Shown here: one piece after another, positions 1 to 5,125 of the stretch
Layout of the letters: each line of letters opens with the position of its first letter
Numbering within the stretch: position 1 is the first letter of the stretch
Source of the DNA: Nanobdellota archaeon
GTDB lineage: Archaea; Nanobdellota; Nanobdellia; Pacearchaeales; GW2011-AR1
Assembly (NCBI GenBank): GCA_030704765.1
Contig: JAUYDD010000131.1
Location: 1-11,233 of the forward strand
DNA length: 11,233 nucleotides
Reading direction: 5' to 3'
Program-made: the position numbers and the translations under genes
The notes under the pieces: generated by a model
Told to the model about the DNA's origin: nothing
What the model saw: only the letters and a program-made list of their open reading frames with translations
The model's database searches: none

Positions 1-140
1 GCAATTTTCTGTGCAGAAAATTCTTCTGAAAGAATTTTCATGCATCCTAAAAACAAGGGCCAATCAAACCACACTCGCCAGCAGGCGATTTTTTAGCTGT
101 GGCAAAAAACCTTTAGGGTGTGGTGGATTGTTTTTTTGAT
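1..140 (+). ncRNA. Structured RNA candidate, copy 1 (5' end possibly cut by the window)
   Basis: A 10-bp hairpin (16-25 with 30-39, loop CTGA), extendable by TGCA 12-15 with TGCA 41-44 around one bulged base, is followed by GCATCCTAAAAA at 42-53. A second domain is closed by AAAAACAA 49-56 with TTGTTTTT 128-135. It contains CCACAC 69-74 with GTGTGG 118-123 and a perfect hairpin TCGCC-AGCA-GGCGA at 75-88. It ends in seven T and GAT (131-140). The same order of parts with different stem sequences occurs at 11077-11233. No matching known RNA family was recognised. The strand is inferred from the T-tract end, which would suit transcription termination. The upstream end and promoter are not visible here. 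It could instead be a DNA element that folds when single-stranded. Confidence 0.45.
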
Positions 141-154
141 ACAATAAAAGTGTA

Positions 155-175
155 AAAAATTATTCAATAATTTTT
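155..175. terminator. AT-only hairpin ending in T5
   Basis: Perfect inverted repeat AAAAATTATT / AATAATTTTT around one C; about 8 bp would form with loop TTCAA. It lies 14 nt after the T7-GAT end of the structured RNA candidate and is itself followed by GAT. It may be a back-up terminator. The pairing is all A-T, so it could also be chance in AT-rich DNA. Confidence 0.25.
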
Positions 176-361
176 GATGTATTTTGTAAGCTTTGCAGAT
201 GAGTAACAAATATTCTCTTCTTATATCCACATCATAAACTCATAAAAATTTTATTTATAAAATTTAAACAATTTTATAAGAGATAATGAAAATAATCATC
301 GTCTATGCTATATATTTACATAGATATCCATTATTTTTAGTATTACTATACAATAGTAATC

Positions 362-370
362 TTTATAAAT
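362..370 (+). promoter_or_regulatory. TATA box of the 391-1254 gene
   Basis: TTTATAAAT is centred 25 nt before the ATG at 391, the normal archaeal TATA-to-start-site distance, predicting a leaderless transcript. This decides the start: the longer frame from 286 would place the promoter inside the coding region. Confidence 0.55.
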
Positions 371-390
371 TGTGCATTACATTTATAGGC

Positions 391-1254
391 ATGGTTTATG
401 CAAATTTAGAAAATAAAGTAGAACCAAAAAATGAAAAACCTTCAAGATTTGGATTTTTATTAAGAGGTATCCCGAAGATAGGCTTAGGAATATTTAGATT
501 ATTTTCTTCAAACAATGAGAGAGAAACTGTTTTATTAGATGAACAAGAAAAACAAAGATTTCGTGAATATGTTAGGACAAAGTATAACATTGCTGATAAC
601 AGGCTGGATAAACTTAGTGAAATGATAGAGCATGAGTATCAAGGAAGTGGAAGAGTCAAATCTAGGGAAGCTATATTAGAAGAAGAGCAAAGATTCACAA
701 AAGAATATAGGGAATTCCAAACATATGTTAATAACGCTCCTGCTAATTTTGTAGCTAAATCAATTATTGAACAAGTTAATCTTGCATATAAGCAACATAA
801 TGGCATAAAATCAGTAGCAAGAATATTCCATGACTTAAAGACTCAAAGAAGCTTTCAAGTAGGATTTTCTTATAATAGCAGCAAGAATCAATATGATTTT
901 AATGTAGGTGATGTGTCTGGAGATATAAGGGACCTTGCAATACTAAAATTACAAAAACATACTAATTATAAAAAGCTCAATGTTACACAAGATGATTATA
1001 GAAAAGGAAGATTAAGCCTGCCTGAATTATATGAAATCAAGAGAAACATCATATTAGGACTGGATTATTATGCACAAAGATTTTCTAGTGAATTAGAAAA
1101 ATTAGGATTTAATATAAGATATAAAGGAGTTGATAGAGTTTTAGAAGATAATTATAAAATATCTGGAAGCGGAATCAGGAAGTCACCAAGACCTCATTAT
1201 CCTTATGCTTCTGAAGAGATGGCTGGTTCTTTATATGAACTTGTTGGTGTTTAG
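391..1254 (+). CDS. Unrecognised protein, 287 aa
   Basis: I do not recognise the family. From the chosen start (MVYANLENKVEPK) the protein has a basic N-terminal section with a hydrophobic/amphipathic stretch (FGFLLRGIPKIGLGIFRLF, about residues 20-38). A charged, helical Glu/Arg/Lys-rich section follows (about 45-105), then a mixed region with many Tyr and Lys and a C-terminus rich in Ser, Pro and Tyr. No catalytic motif, signal peptide or clear membrane segment was found. The N-terminal stretch might sit on a membrane surface. The start rests on the TATA box at 362-370; a frame open to 286 would add 35 unlikely residues. It stands alone on this strand. Codon use is AT-rich like most of the window. 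It is probably real because of its length, mixed composition and good promoter. Confidence 0.7.
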   Translation: MVYANLENKVEPKNEKPSRFGFLLRGIPKIGLGIFRLFSSNNERETVLLDEQEKQRFREYVRTKYNIADNRLDKLSEMIEHEYQGSGRVKSREAILEEEQRFTKEYREFQTYVNNAPANFVAKSIIEQVNLAYKQHNGIKSVARIFHDLKTQRSFQVGFSYNSSKNQYDFNVGDVSGDIRDLAILKLQKHTNYKKLNVTQDDYRKGRLSLPELYEIKRNIILGLDYYAQRFSSELEKLGFNIRYKGVDRVLEDNYKISGSGIRKSPRPHYPYASEEMAGSLYELVGV

Positions 1255-1312
1255 ATAAATGATTGTTATAAAATCATTCTAATCAAAATAATCAAGAGAG
1301 GAGTTCTTAATT

Positions 1313-1708
1313 TTATAGAAATTTATCTTTAATTAATCTAGGAATCAGATTTTTTTTAATACCTTCTGATATTTTGGGATTTTTATTTTTAAAATTTTCT
1401 TTTGAGAACCAGAATATTTTTGTAATTTCTTTTTGAGGAATTAGATTTCCTTTATAACTTACAATATAACAACGAACAATTTGTTTTTCATTAGAAATTT
1501 CATTAATTGTTGTATAATCTATATAATGTTTTATTGAAATTGGTTCAATTAAGAGTTCTTCATAAAGTTCTCTTTTTAGAGTTTGTTCATGAGATTCATT
1601 AGAATTTAATTTACCTCCAGGTGTCCAATAAAATTTTTCATCATAACCTGTAACAAGTAGAACTTTTTTATTTTCTAATATTATTGCAGAAATTCTTTCT
1701 TTTATCAT
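1313..1708 (-). CDS. Nudix (NUDT/MutT-like) hydrolase, 131 aa
   Basis: Nudix enzymes hydrolyse nucleoside diphosphates linked to another group, such as oxidised or excess dNTPs, NDP-sugars or dinucleotide polyphosphates. The Nudix box is plain at residues 32-54: G32, E38, R46, E47, E50 and E51 fit GX5EX7REUXEEXGU, except that the final Gly is Leu53. E50 and E51 are the expected metal ligands. The N-terminal ISAIILENKKVLLV and WTPGGKL strands are typical of small MutT-like proteins, and 131 aa is normal. The substrate cannot be read from the sequence. The ATG lies 13 nt downstream of the tRNA-Trp 3' end on the same strand, leaving no room for its own promoter, so the mRNA is probably released by tRNA 3' processing. 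No ribosome-binding site is visible. Confidence 0.88.
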   Translation of the reverse strand: MIKERISAIILENKKVLLVTGYDEKFYWTPGGKLNSNESHEQTLKRELYEELLIEPISIKHYIDYTTINEISNEKQIVRCYIVSYKGNLIPQKEITKIFWFSKENFKNKNPKISEGIKKNLIPRLIKDKFL

Positions 1709-1721
1709 TTTTTTTTAAATA

Positions 1722-1821
1722 TGGGCCTGGAGGGAGTTGAACCCTCATTTTCCGGTTTCTCTTACTTGTATTTATGTTAAAATATCTGGAGCCGGATATT
1801 CTACCGCTGAATTACAGACCC
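1722..1821 (-). tRNA. tRNA-Trp (CCA anticodon) with intron
   Basis: All arms can be folded. The acceptor is GGGTCTG with CAGGCCC (one G-U pair) and discriminator A. The D stem is ATTC/GAAT, the anticodon stem TCCGG/CCGGA, and the T arm GAGGG-TTCAACT-CCCTC. The loop 5' part is CTCCAG with anticodon CCA at 1787-1789, interrupted after position 37 by a 29-nt intron. CCA is not encoded. Introns are common in archaeal tRNA-Trp. The Nudix gene follows immediately on the same strand, and a C39-like gene diverges upstream. A TATA-like run (TTTTTAATATTA on the minus strand, 1841-1852) lies about 26 nt before the 5' end. Confidence 0.93.
1757..1785 (-). other. tRNA-Trp intron, 29 nt, with bulge-helix-bulge motif
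   Basis: The intron lies between nucleotides 37 and 38. The splice region folds into two 3-nt bulges, AGA on the 5' side and AAA on the 3' side. They are separated by a 4-bp central helix (CTCC opposite AGAG, one C-A mismatch) and flanked by the anticodon stem and an intron helix (TATTT with AAGTA, one G-U). The predicted cuts AG^A and AA^A fall exactly at the intron ends. This is the substrate of archaeal splicing endonuclease. At 29 nt it is too short to hold the box C/D guide RNA found in some euryarchaeal tRNA-Trp introns. Confidence 0.85.
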
Positions 1822-1891
1822 CTATTAAATATCTATTCCAATAATATTAAAAATCTATGCATTTTATTATTTATATACTTTAATAAACAGT

Positions 1892-1903
1892 TTTATATAT
1901 AAA
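1892..1903 (+). promoter_or_regulatory. TATA box of the C39-like gene
   Basis: TTTATATATAAA is centred about 30 nt before the ATG at 1928, predicting a leader of only a few nucleotides. It shares the 106-nt divergent spacer with the tRNA-Trp promoter. Confidence 0.6.
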
Positions 1904-1927
1904 GAGCATTTAAATAAAATATTAAAA

Positions 1928-2422
1928 ATGGCAGATAAAAAAATCATTGTTATGCATAAGTTAAAGCCATATAAACAAACTTATAGCTATTGTGGGCCTG
2001 CGTGTATTAAGATGGTTTTATCTTATAATGGAATTGAATTTTCTGAAACGAAAATAGCTAAGCTAGTTAAAGCTACAAGAGAATTAGGAACACCAATAAA
2101 AAATTTTGTCATTTTTTTTAAAAAATATGGTTTTAAAAACGCAAGATTAAAGTATAACTCAACATTAAATGATTTGGAAGCAGAAATTAAAAAAGGCCCT
2201 GTTATTTTAAGCTGGTTTTATGATTTTAATAGCCATTATTCTGTTGCTATAGGCTATACAGATAAGTCCTTGATTTTAGCAGAACCATTAGACGGAAAAA
2301 TAAAATATATATCAAAAAAGGATTTTTTATCATCCTGGTTTGATTATACAGGTGACTATCCCAAAACTTCTAAAGATATCAGGATAAGAGCTATGATTAT
2401 AACTGGAAAAAAGTTTGGATAA
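1928..2422 (+). CDS. C39-like papain-fold peptidase, 164 aa
   Basis: Papain-fold C39-type domains cleave leader peptides next to membrane transporters, or act as stand-alone cysteine proteases. The triad-like residues are visible. Q17 and C22 lie in KQTYSYCGPACIKMV, matching the Q-x4-C-GPA oxyanion/nucleophile block. H103 lies in NSHYSVAIGY. An acidic residue follows in LILAEPLDG, where E119 replaces the usual Asp of the DP motif (D122 is an alternative). The protein is essentially one domain of normal size, with no transporter part, signal peptide or membrane segment, so it should act in the cytosol. The start is supported by the TATA box. It is monocistronic. It could be a non-secreted protease or an inactive relative; the substrate is unknown. 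Confidence 0.78.
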   Translation: MADKKIIVMHKLKPYKQTYSYCGPACIKMVLSYNGIEFSETKIAKLVKATRELGTPIKNFVIFFKKYGFKNARLKYNSTLNDLEAEIKKGPVILSWFYDFNSHYSVAIGYTDKSLILAEPLDGKIKYISKKDFLSSWFDYTGDYPKTSKDIRIRAMIITGKKFG

Positions 2423-2473
2423 ATAGTTTAATAAAAGGGATAAACAAGAATTTAATAAATTTAATCATTAGTA

Positions 2474-2622
2474 AAACGCTCCCACCAGGTTGTGTTATAA
2501 TTCGGTTTTTTGCTGTTTTTTAAAATTTTTTTGTCTTTTTAAGTCCTATAAAGACTAAATTTTTTGTCTCGTAAGAATTATGAGACAGCCTGCCACGAGA
2601 TGTTAAACCTTAGGTTAAGGTT
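2474..2622. other. Structured intergenic DNA left of repeat copy 1
   Basis: No reading frame stands out. It contains a 9-bp hairpin GTCTCGTAA-GAA-TTATGAGAC (2566-2586, one G-T pair), CCACGAG at 2593-2599, and a perfect 7-bp hairpin AACCTTA-GGT-TAAGGTT (2606-2622). CCACGAG and the CCTTAGG-type hairpin recur, rearranged, in copy 4 near 8836-8864, so this is probably part of the same repeat family. T-rich runs at 2504-2540 could terminate transcripts from the upstream gene. Confidence 0.45.
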
Positions 2623-2742
2623 CTCCCGCTAAATTTAAGAAATTTATCAACGCTGACTAAAAAGGACTAAAAAAGTTGGAGCTTAAAGATTGAGTAGGTT
2701 AAACTCTGCAAAAATGAGCAGATGTGCTCCCGGGAGGTGAAA
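2623..2742 (+). repeat. Intergenic repeat, copy 1 (long form)
   Basis: About 120 bp that aligns end to end with 5004-5124 at high identity: CTCCCG, TTATC(A/G)ACGCTGACTAAAAA, ACTAAAAAAGTTGG, then the core GGTTAAACTCTGCAAAAA, GAGCAG, TGCTCCCGGGAG. Within the core, GAGCA-GATG-TGCTC can form a hairpin, and CTCCCGGGAG is a perfect palindrome. It ends just before the promoter of the first MNT gene. No gene or recognised RNA lies inside. It may be a miniature mobile element, an RNA, or a recombination hot spot. Confidence 0.75.
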
Positions 2743-2743
2743 A

Positions 2744-2758
2744 GAAAGATTTAAATAG
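2744..2758 (+). promoter_or_regulatory. Promoter core of MNT-HEPN module A
   Basis: GAAAGATTTAAATAG, a TATA-type element, is centred about 28 nt before the ATG at 2781. The identical 15 bases occur in front of the second MNT gene on the other strand (4986-5000). This supports a nearly leaderless start at 2781 rather than the in-frame GTG at 2772. Confidence 0.6.
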
Positions 2759-2780
2759 CATTGGTTCATAAGTGATACAT

Positions 2781-3341
2781 ATGGTTCAAAATAAAAACAA
2801 TATAGATTTAGAGATAATTTTAGTTTTATTAAAGGATAAATCTCATCTAAGAGAGATAGCAAGAACTCTCAATGGATCTCACTCTACAATCCTAAGAAAA
2901 ATTAATGAATTATTAAAAGAGAATGTCTTAGATTATAAGAAAGAAGGTAAAAATAAGATATTTTTTATTAAGAACAACTTGAAAGCTAAAAACTATGTTT
3001 ATTCTGCTGAGATTTATAAATTAAATAGACTGTTGAAAAAGCATCCGGAATTATCCATAATTTTAGAGGACATTAAAAAGAATTTCTCCAAAGGAATGAT
3101 AATTTTATTTGGAAGTTATGCAAAAGGAATTCCAAAGAAGGATAGCGATATTGATATTTATTTAGAAACAAATGATAATAACATAAAAACCAGAGTGAAA
3201 GAAACAAATTCTAAGTTAAGCATAAAAATCGGAGAATTTGATACTAAATCTTTATTAATTAAAGAAATTATCAAAAATCATATAATAATAAGGGGGCTGG
3301 AGGATTTTTATGAAAGAGTTGAATTTTTTAAAGAAGCTTAA
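2781..3341 (+). CDS. Winged-helix + MNT nucleotidyltransferase, antitoxin of module A, 186 aa
   Basis: Minimal nucleotidyltransferases (MNT) paired with HEPN proteins act as antitoxins; in characterised pairs they inactivate the HEPN RNase by AMPylation. Residues about 8-62 form a winged-helix DNA-binding domain (SHLREIARTLNGSHSTILRKINELL, then a KKEGKNKIFFI wing), suggesting autoregulation. The MNT domain carries GSYAKG at 111-116, the metal-binding D123 and D125 in DSDIDIYLE, and a possible third acidic residue in GEFD (151-154). The catalytic set looks intact. It overlaps the HEPN gene by 32 bp in another frame, as usual for these operons. The start at 2781 is chosen from the promoter. Composition is AT-rich like its partner. 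Confidence 0.85.
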   Translation: MVQNKNNIDLEIILVLLKDKSHLREIARTLNGSHSTILRKINELLKENVLDYKKEGKNKIFFIKNNLKAKNYVYSAEIYKLNRLLKKHPELSIILEDIKKNFSKGMIILFGSYAKGIPKKDSDIDIYLETNDNNIKTRVKETNSKLSIKIGEFDTKSLLIKEIIKNHIIIRGLEDFYERVEFFKEA

Positions 3342-3801
3342 GAGAAAAGGGATCATTGAATTAGTTGAATCTTCTGAAGAGATGAAATCTTCCTATTTGA
3401 TAAAAGCAGAAAACTGCCTTAAGTCTGCAAAAATACTATTTTCAAGTCAACTTTATGAAAACTCTACTTCTGAAGCGTATTATTGCATGTATAATTCGTT
3501 GTTGTCTTTGTTATTTAAGATAGGAATTAAATCTGAGAATCATTCTGCATCAATAATTCTGTTTGATAAGTTATTCGAAAATAAAGAACTAGTAAAAATA
3601 ATTTCTTGGGCTAAAGAAGAAAGAATAGACAAACAATACTACGTGGAAATTCAACAAATAGTTAAGGTAACCAAAGAATCATGTAATGAAATGATATTGA
3701 AAGCAGAAGATTTTCTAGTCAAGATGAAGTTATTAATAAGTGAAGTGGGTAATGAGAAAATCAATTCTGCGAGAAGTTCTTATAATAATTTATTAGGTTA
3801 A
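3310..3801 (+). CDS. HEPN-domain protein, toxin of module A, 163 aa
   Basis: An all-helical HEPN protein of the PF05168-like type, usually the RNase toxin partner of an MNT protein. Recognisable parts are SSYLIKAENCLKSAKILF (first helix), SEAYYCMYNSLLSLLFKIGI (the AYYxMf-type core helix, about 54-73) and SENHSASIILFDKLF (about 75-89). The classical R-X4-6-H RNase motif is not obvious: the Arg often seen before AYY is Glu55, while His78 is present. The enzyme may be a divergent or inactive member. The ATG lies about 7 nt after a good GGAGG ribosome-binding site and overlaps the MNT gene. The TAA stop is formed by repeat copy 2 (GGTTAAAC). Family assignment is good; activity is uncertain. Confidence 0.8.
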   Translation: MKELNFLKKLKRKGIIELVESSEEMKSSYLIKAENCLKSAKILFSSQLYENSTSEAYYCMYNSLLSLLFKIGIKSENHSASIILFDKLFENKELVKIISWAKEERIDKQYYVEIQQIVKVTKESCNEMILKAEDFLVKMKLLISEVGNEKINSARSSYNNLLG

Positions 3802-3840
3802 ACTCTGCAAAAACGAGCAGATGTGCTCCCCTGAGTTGAA
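3796..3840 (+). repeat. Intergenic repeat, copy 2 (core only)
   Basis: Only the 45-bp core is present: GGTTAAACTCTGCAAAAA, CGAGCAG, ATGTGCTCCCCTGAGTTGAA. It shares GGTTAAACTCTGCAAAAA with copies 1 and 3 and keeps the GAGCA-GATG-TGCTC hairpin. The upstream 75 bp of the long form is absent and replaced by HEPN coding sequence, so the repeat starts within the last codons and supplies the TAA stop. It fills the 54-bp gap between the two converging modules. Confidence 0.75.
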
Positions 3841-3855
3841 TTATAAAACTTGAAA

Positions 3856-4332
3856 TCAATCTCCAATAACCTTAGAGATATTTGCAATAAACAATTTAGC
3901 ATTTTTTAAGGAATCATCAGCAGGAGTCTTATTTGCTTGAGCAATTACTTGATAAGTAAAGTTTCCACGCTTCCACTTTTCATCTTTAAAGATTTCAAGC
4001 AAGTCACCAGCTTTAATCACAATATCCGTATAAATCTGCAATAGCTTCTTATCCAGAACTCCTGTTTTAACAAAAGTTTTATCAAATAGGTCATAAGTTG
4101 TCCTGTGTATATTTGGAGACGTTGTTTTAATGTTCTTTGTTAAGAGGATTGCTTTTGCAGCATAGAATATAGCATAATAAGAATGAGATATAACTGAGCT
4201 ATAAAAGGTAGCATCTTGAGGAATACTAAACTCCTCTTTATATTTTACTTCTTCACTCAATCTCCTCAGAGATTCTGCAGCAAGAAGTTCGTTATTTGCT
4301 CTTTTAATAAATATCTCAACCTGTGAATCCAT
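3856..4332 (-). CDS. HEPN-domain protein, toxin of module B, 158 aa
   Basis: Second HEPN protein, clearly of the PF05168-like type: FIKRANNELLAAESL (first helix), SHSYYAIFYAAKAILLTKNI (core helix, residues 49-68), NIHRTTYDLFDKTFVKTG (about 74-91), and a helix with IVIKAGDLLEIFKDEKW. The family position often held by Arg before SYYA is His50, and His76 is conserved. No R-X4-6-H motif is seen, so RNase action is not assured. The ATG overlaps the end of the MNT gene by 17 bp, with a GGAGG site 9 nt upstream. It is distantly similar to the module A HEPN protein, not a recent duplicate: the sequences differ greatly apart from family motifs. Confidence 0.85.
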   Translation of the reverse strand: MDSQVEIFIKRANNELLAAESLRRLSEEVKYKEEFSIPQDATFYSSVISHSYYAIFYAAKAILLTKNIKTTSPNIHRTTYDLFDKTFVKTGVLDKKLLQIYTDIVIKAGDLLEIFKDEKWKRGNFTYQVIAQANKTPADDSLKNAKLFIANISKVIGD

Positions 4333-4966
4333 TTTTAACTGCCTCCGAAATTATCTCATAATAATTTTCCGCCCCAAATAAAAGGAGGTTTTTATTAGCT
4401 ATTTCTTTCCCGTAGTTTGCCTCTTTATTCAGTAACATTTCTAAGAACTCGGAGTTTTTAAATACATATAAATGTATCGGAGGTATGTTCAGCTCACAAT
4501 CCTGTTTTAGTTCTGCATAGATTTTTTTTGTCTCAAAAGTATCATCGCAAAGAATAACAACATCAATATCAGATGTTTTCTTTTGAGTGTTGTTTGCGTA
4601 ACTTCCAGTAATGATAAATGTAAAAAATTTAGTAGGTATTTTAGATGCGATTTTTTCTAAATCTTTGTATGGAATTTGTTTTTTATTCCAGCTTAGATAC
4701 TCTAACACAAACCCTGCATAAGCGAGAGTTTTATGTGAAGAAAGATTTAAAGAATATAACACAACATTGCCCACTCTTTCTTCTTTAAGAATGTTTGATT
4801 TAACAAATTTCTTTAGTGAGGTATACACATAGCTCTCTGACTTCTTTCCAGATAACTTTTTAATTTCCTGAAAAGTAAACTTCTTCCAAGACTTTTTAAC
4901 AAATTCTTCAAGTATTTGATGCTCTTTATTTAACATTTTATTAATCCTATTTTTAGGTTTATTCAA
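4316..4966 (-). CDS. Winged-helix + MNT nucleotidyltransferase, antitoxin of module B, 216 aa
   Basis: Antitoxin half of the second MNT-HEPN pair. Residues about 15-75 form a winged helix (FTFQEIKKLSGKKSESYVYTSLKKFV, then EERVGNVVLYSL). The MNT domain has GSYANN at 121-126 and D133 and D135 in TSDIDVVIL. The motif normally ends in Gly (GSxxxG) but has Asn126 here, so nucleotide transfer may be altered. The start at 4966 fits a TATA box centred about 25 nt upstream, giving a leaderless mRNA. In-frame Met11 is a less likely start. The gene is 30 residues longer than the module A antitoxin and only distantly similar, yet its promoter core is identical. Confidence 0.85.
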   Translation of the reverse strand: MNKPKNRINKMLNKEHQILEEFVKKSWKKFTFQEIKKLSGKKSESYVYTSLKKFVKSNILKEERVGNVVLYSLNLSSHKTLAYAGFVLEYLSWNKKQIPYKDLEKIASKIPTKFFTFIITGSYANNTQKKTSDIDVVILCDDTFETKKIYAELKQDCELNIPPIHLYVFKNSEFLEMLLNKEANYGKEIANKNLLLFGAENYYEIISEAVKNGFTG

Positions 4967-4985
4967 TCCTATTAAAAGGATTAGT

Positions 4986-5000
4986 CTATTTAAATCTTTC
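4986..5000 (-). promoter_or_regulatory. Promoter core of MNT-HEPN module B
   Basis: On the minus strand this reads GAAAGATTTAAATAG, identical to 2744-2758, and is centred about 25 nt before the ATG at 4966. It lies directly beside repeat copy 3. Confidence 0.6.
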
Positions 5001-5003
5001 TGT

Positions 5004-5124
5004 CTCCCGTTAAATTTAGAATTTTTATCGACGCTGACTAAAAAACACTAAAAAAGTTGGTTGTTAAAATTGAGTGAGGTTAAACTCTGCAAAAATGAGC
5101 AGTTAGGTGCTCCCGGGAGTTGAA
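5004..5124 (+). repeat. Intergenic repeat, copy 3 (long form)
   Basis: Full-length copy matching 2623-2742. The differences are mostly single bases, plus a 2-nt longer hairpin loop: GAGCA-GTTAGG-TGCTC against GAGCA-GATG-TGCTC. The stem is kept while the loop changes. The CTCCCGGGAG palindrome is intact. It lies between the module B promoter and the end of the radical SAM operon, whose stop codon is 1 nt away. It is in the same orientation as copies 1 and 2. Confidence 0.75.
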
Positions 5125-5125
5125 T

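Larger units (their letters stand above)
141..390. other. Noncoding stretch before the first gene
   Basis: AT-rich DNA with the hairpin at 155-175 and an AT-only near-palindrome around 245-265. An open frame runs through 286-390 in phase with the next gene, but its translation is a hydrophobic low-complexity string and a good TATA box lies inside it at 362-370. This stretch is therefore treated as upstream DNA. No RNA gene was recognised in it. Confidence 0.5.

Noticed and set aside
286..390. Upstream extension of the first protein from ATG 286
   Set aside because: It is hydrophobic low-complexity translation, and a well-placed TATA box lies inside it at 362-370.
2697..2742. GTTAAAC of the repeat as an integron attC R' box (GTTRRRY)
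   Set aside because: The word fits and the modules look cassette-like, but there is no matching RYYYAAC box with an intervening imperfect hairpin before any copy, copy 2 is preceded by coding sequence, and no integrase gene is present.
5102..5124. tRNA 3'-end-like string in the repeat (minus strand TTCAACTCCCGGGAGCACC), as for an integration site
   Set aside because: The matching 5' side of a T arm is absent in all copies and no integrase is present; the GAGCAC part is explained by the hairpin with TGCTC.
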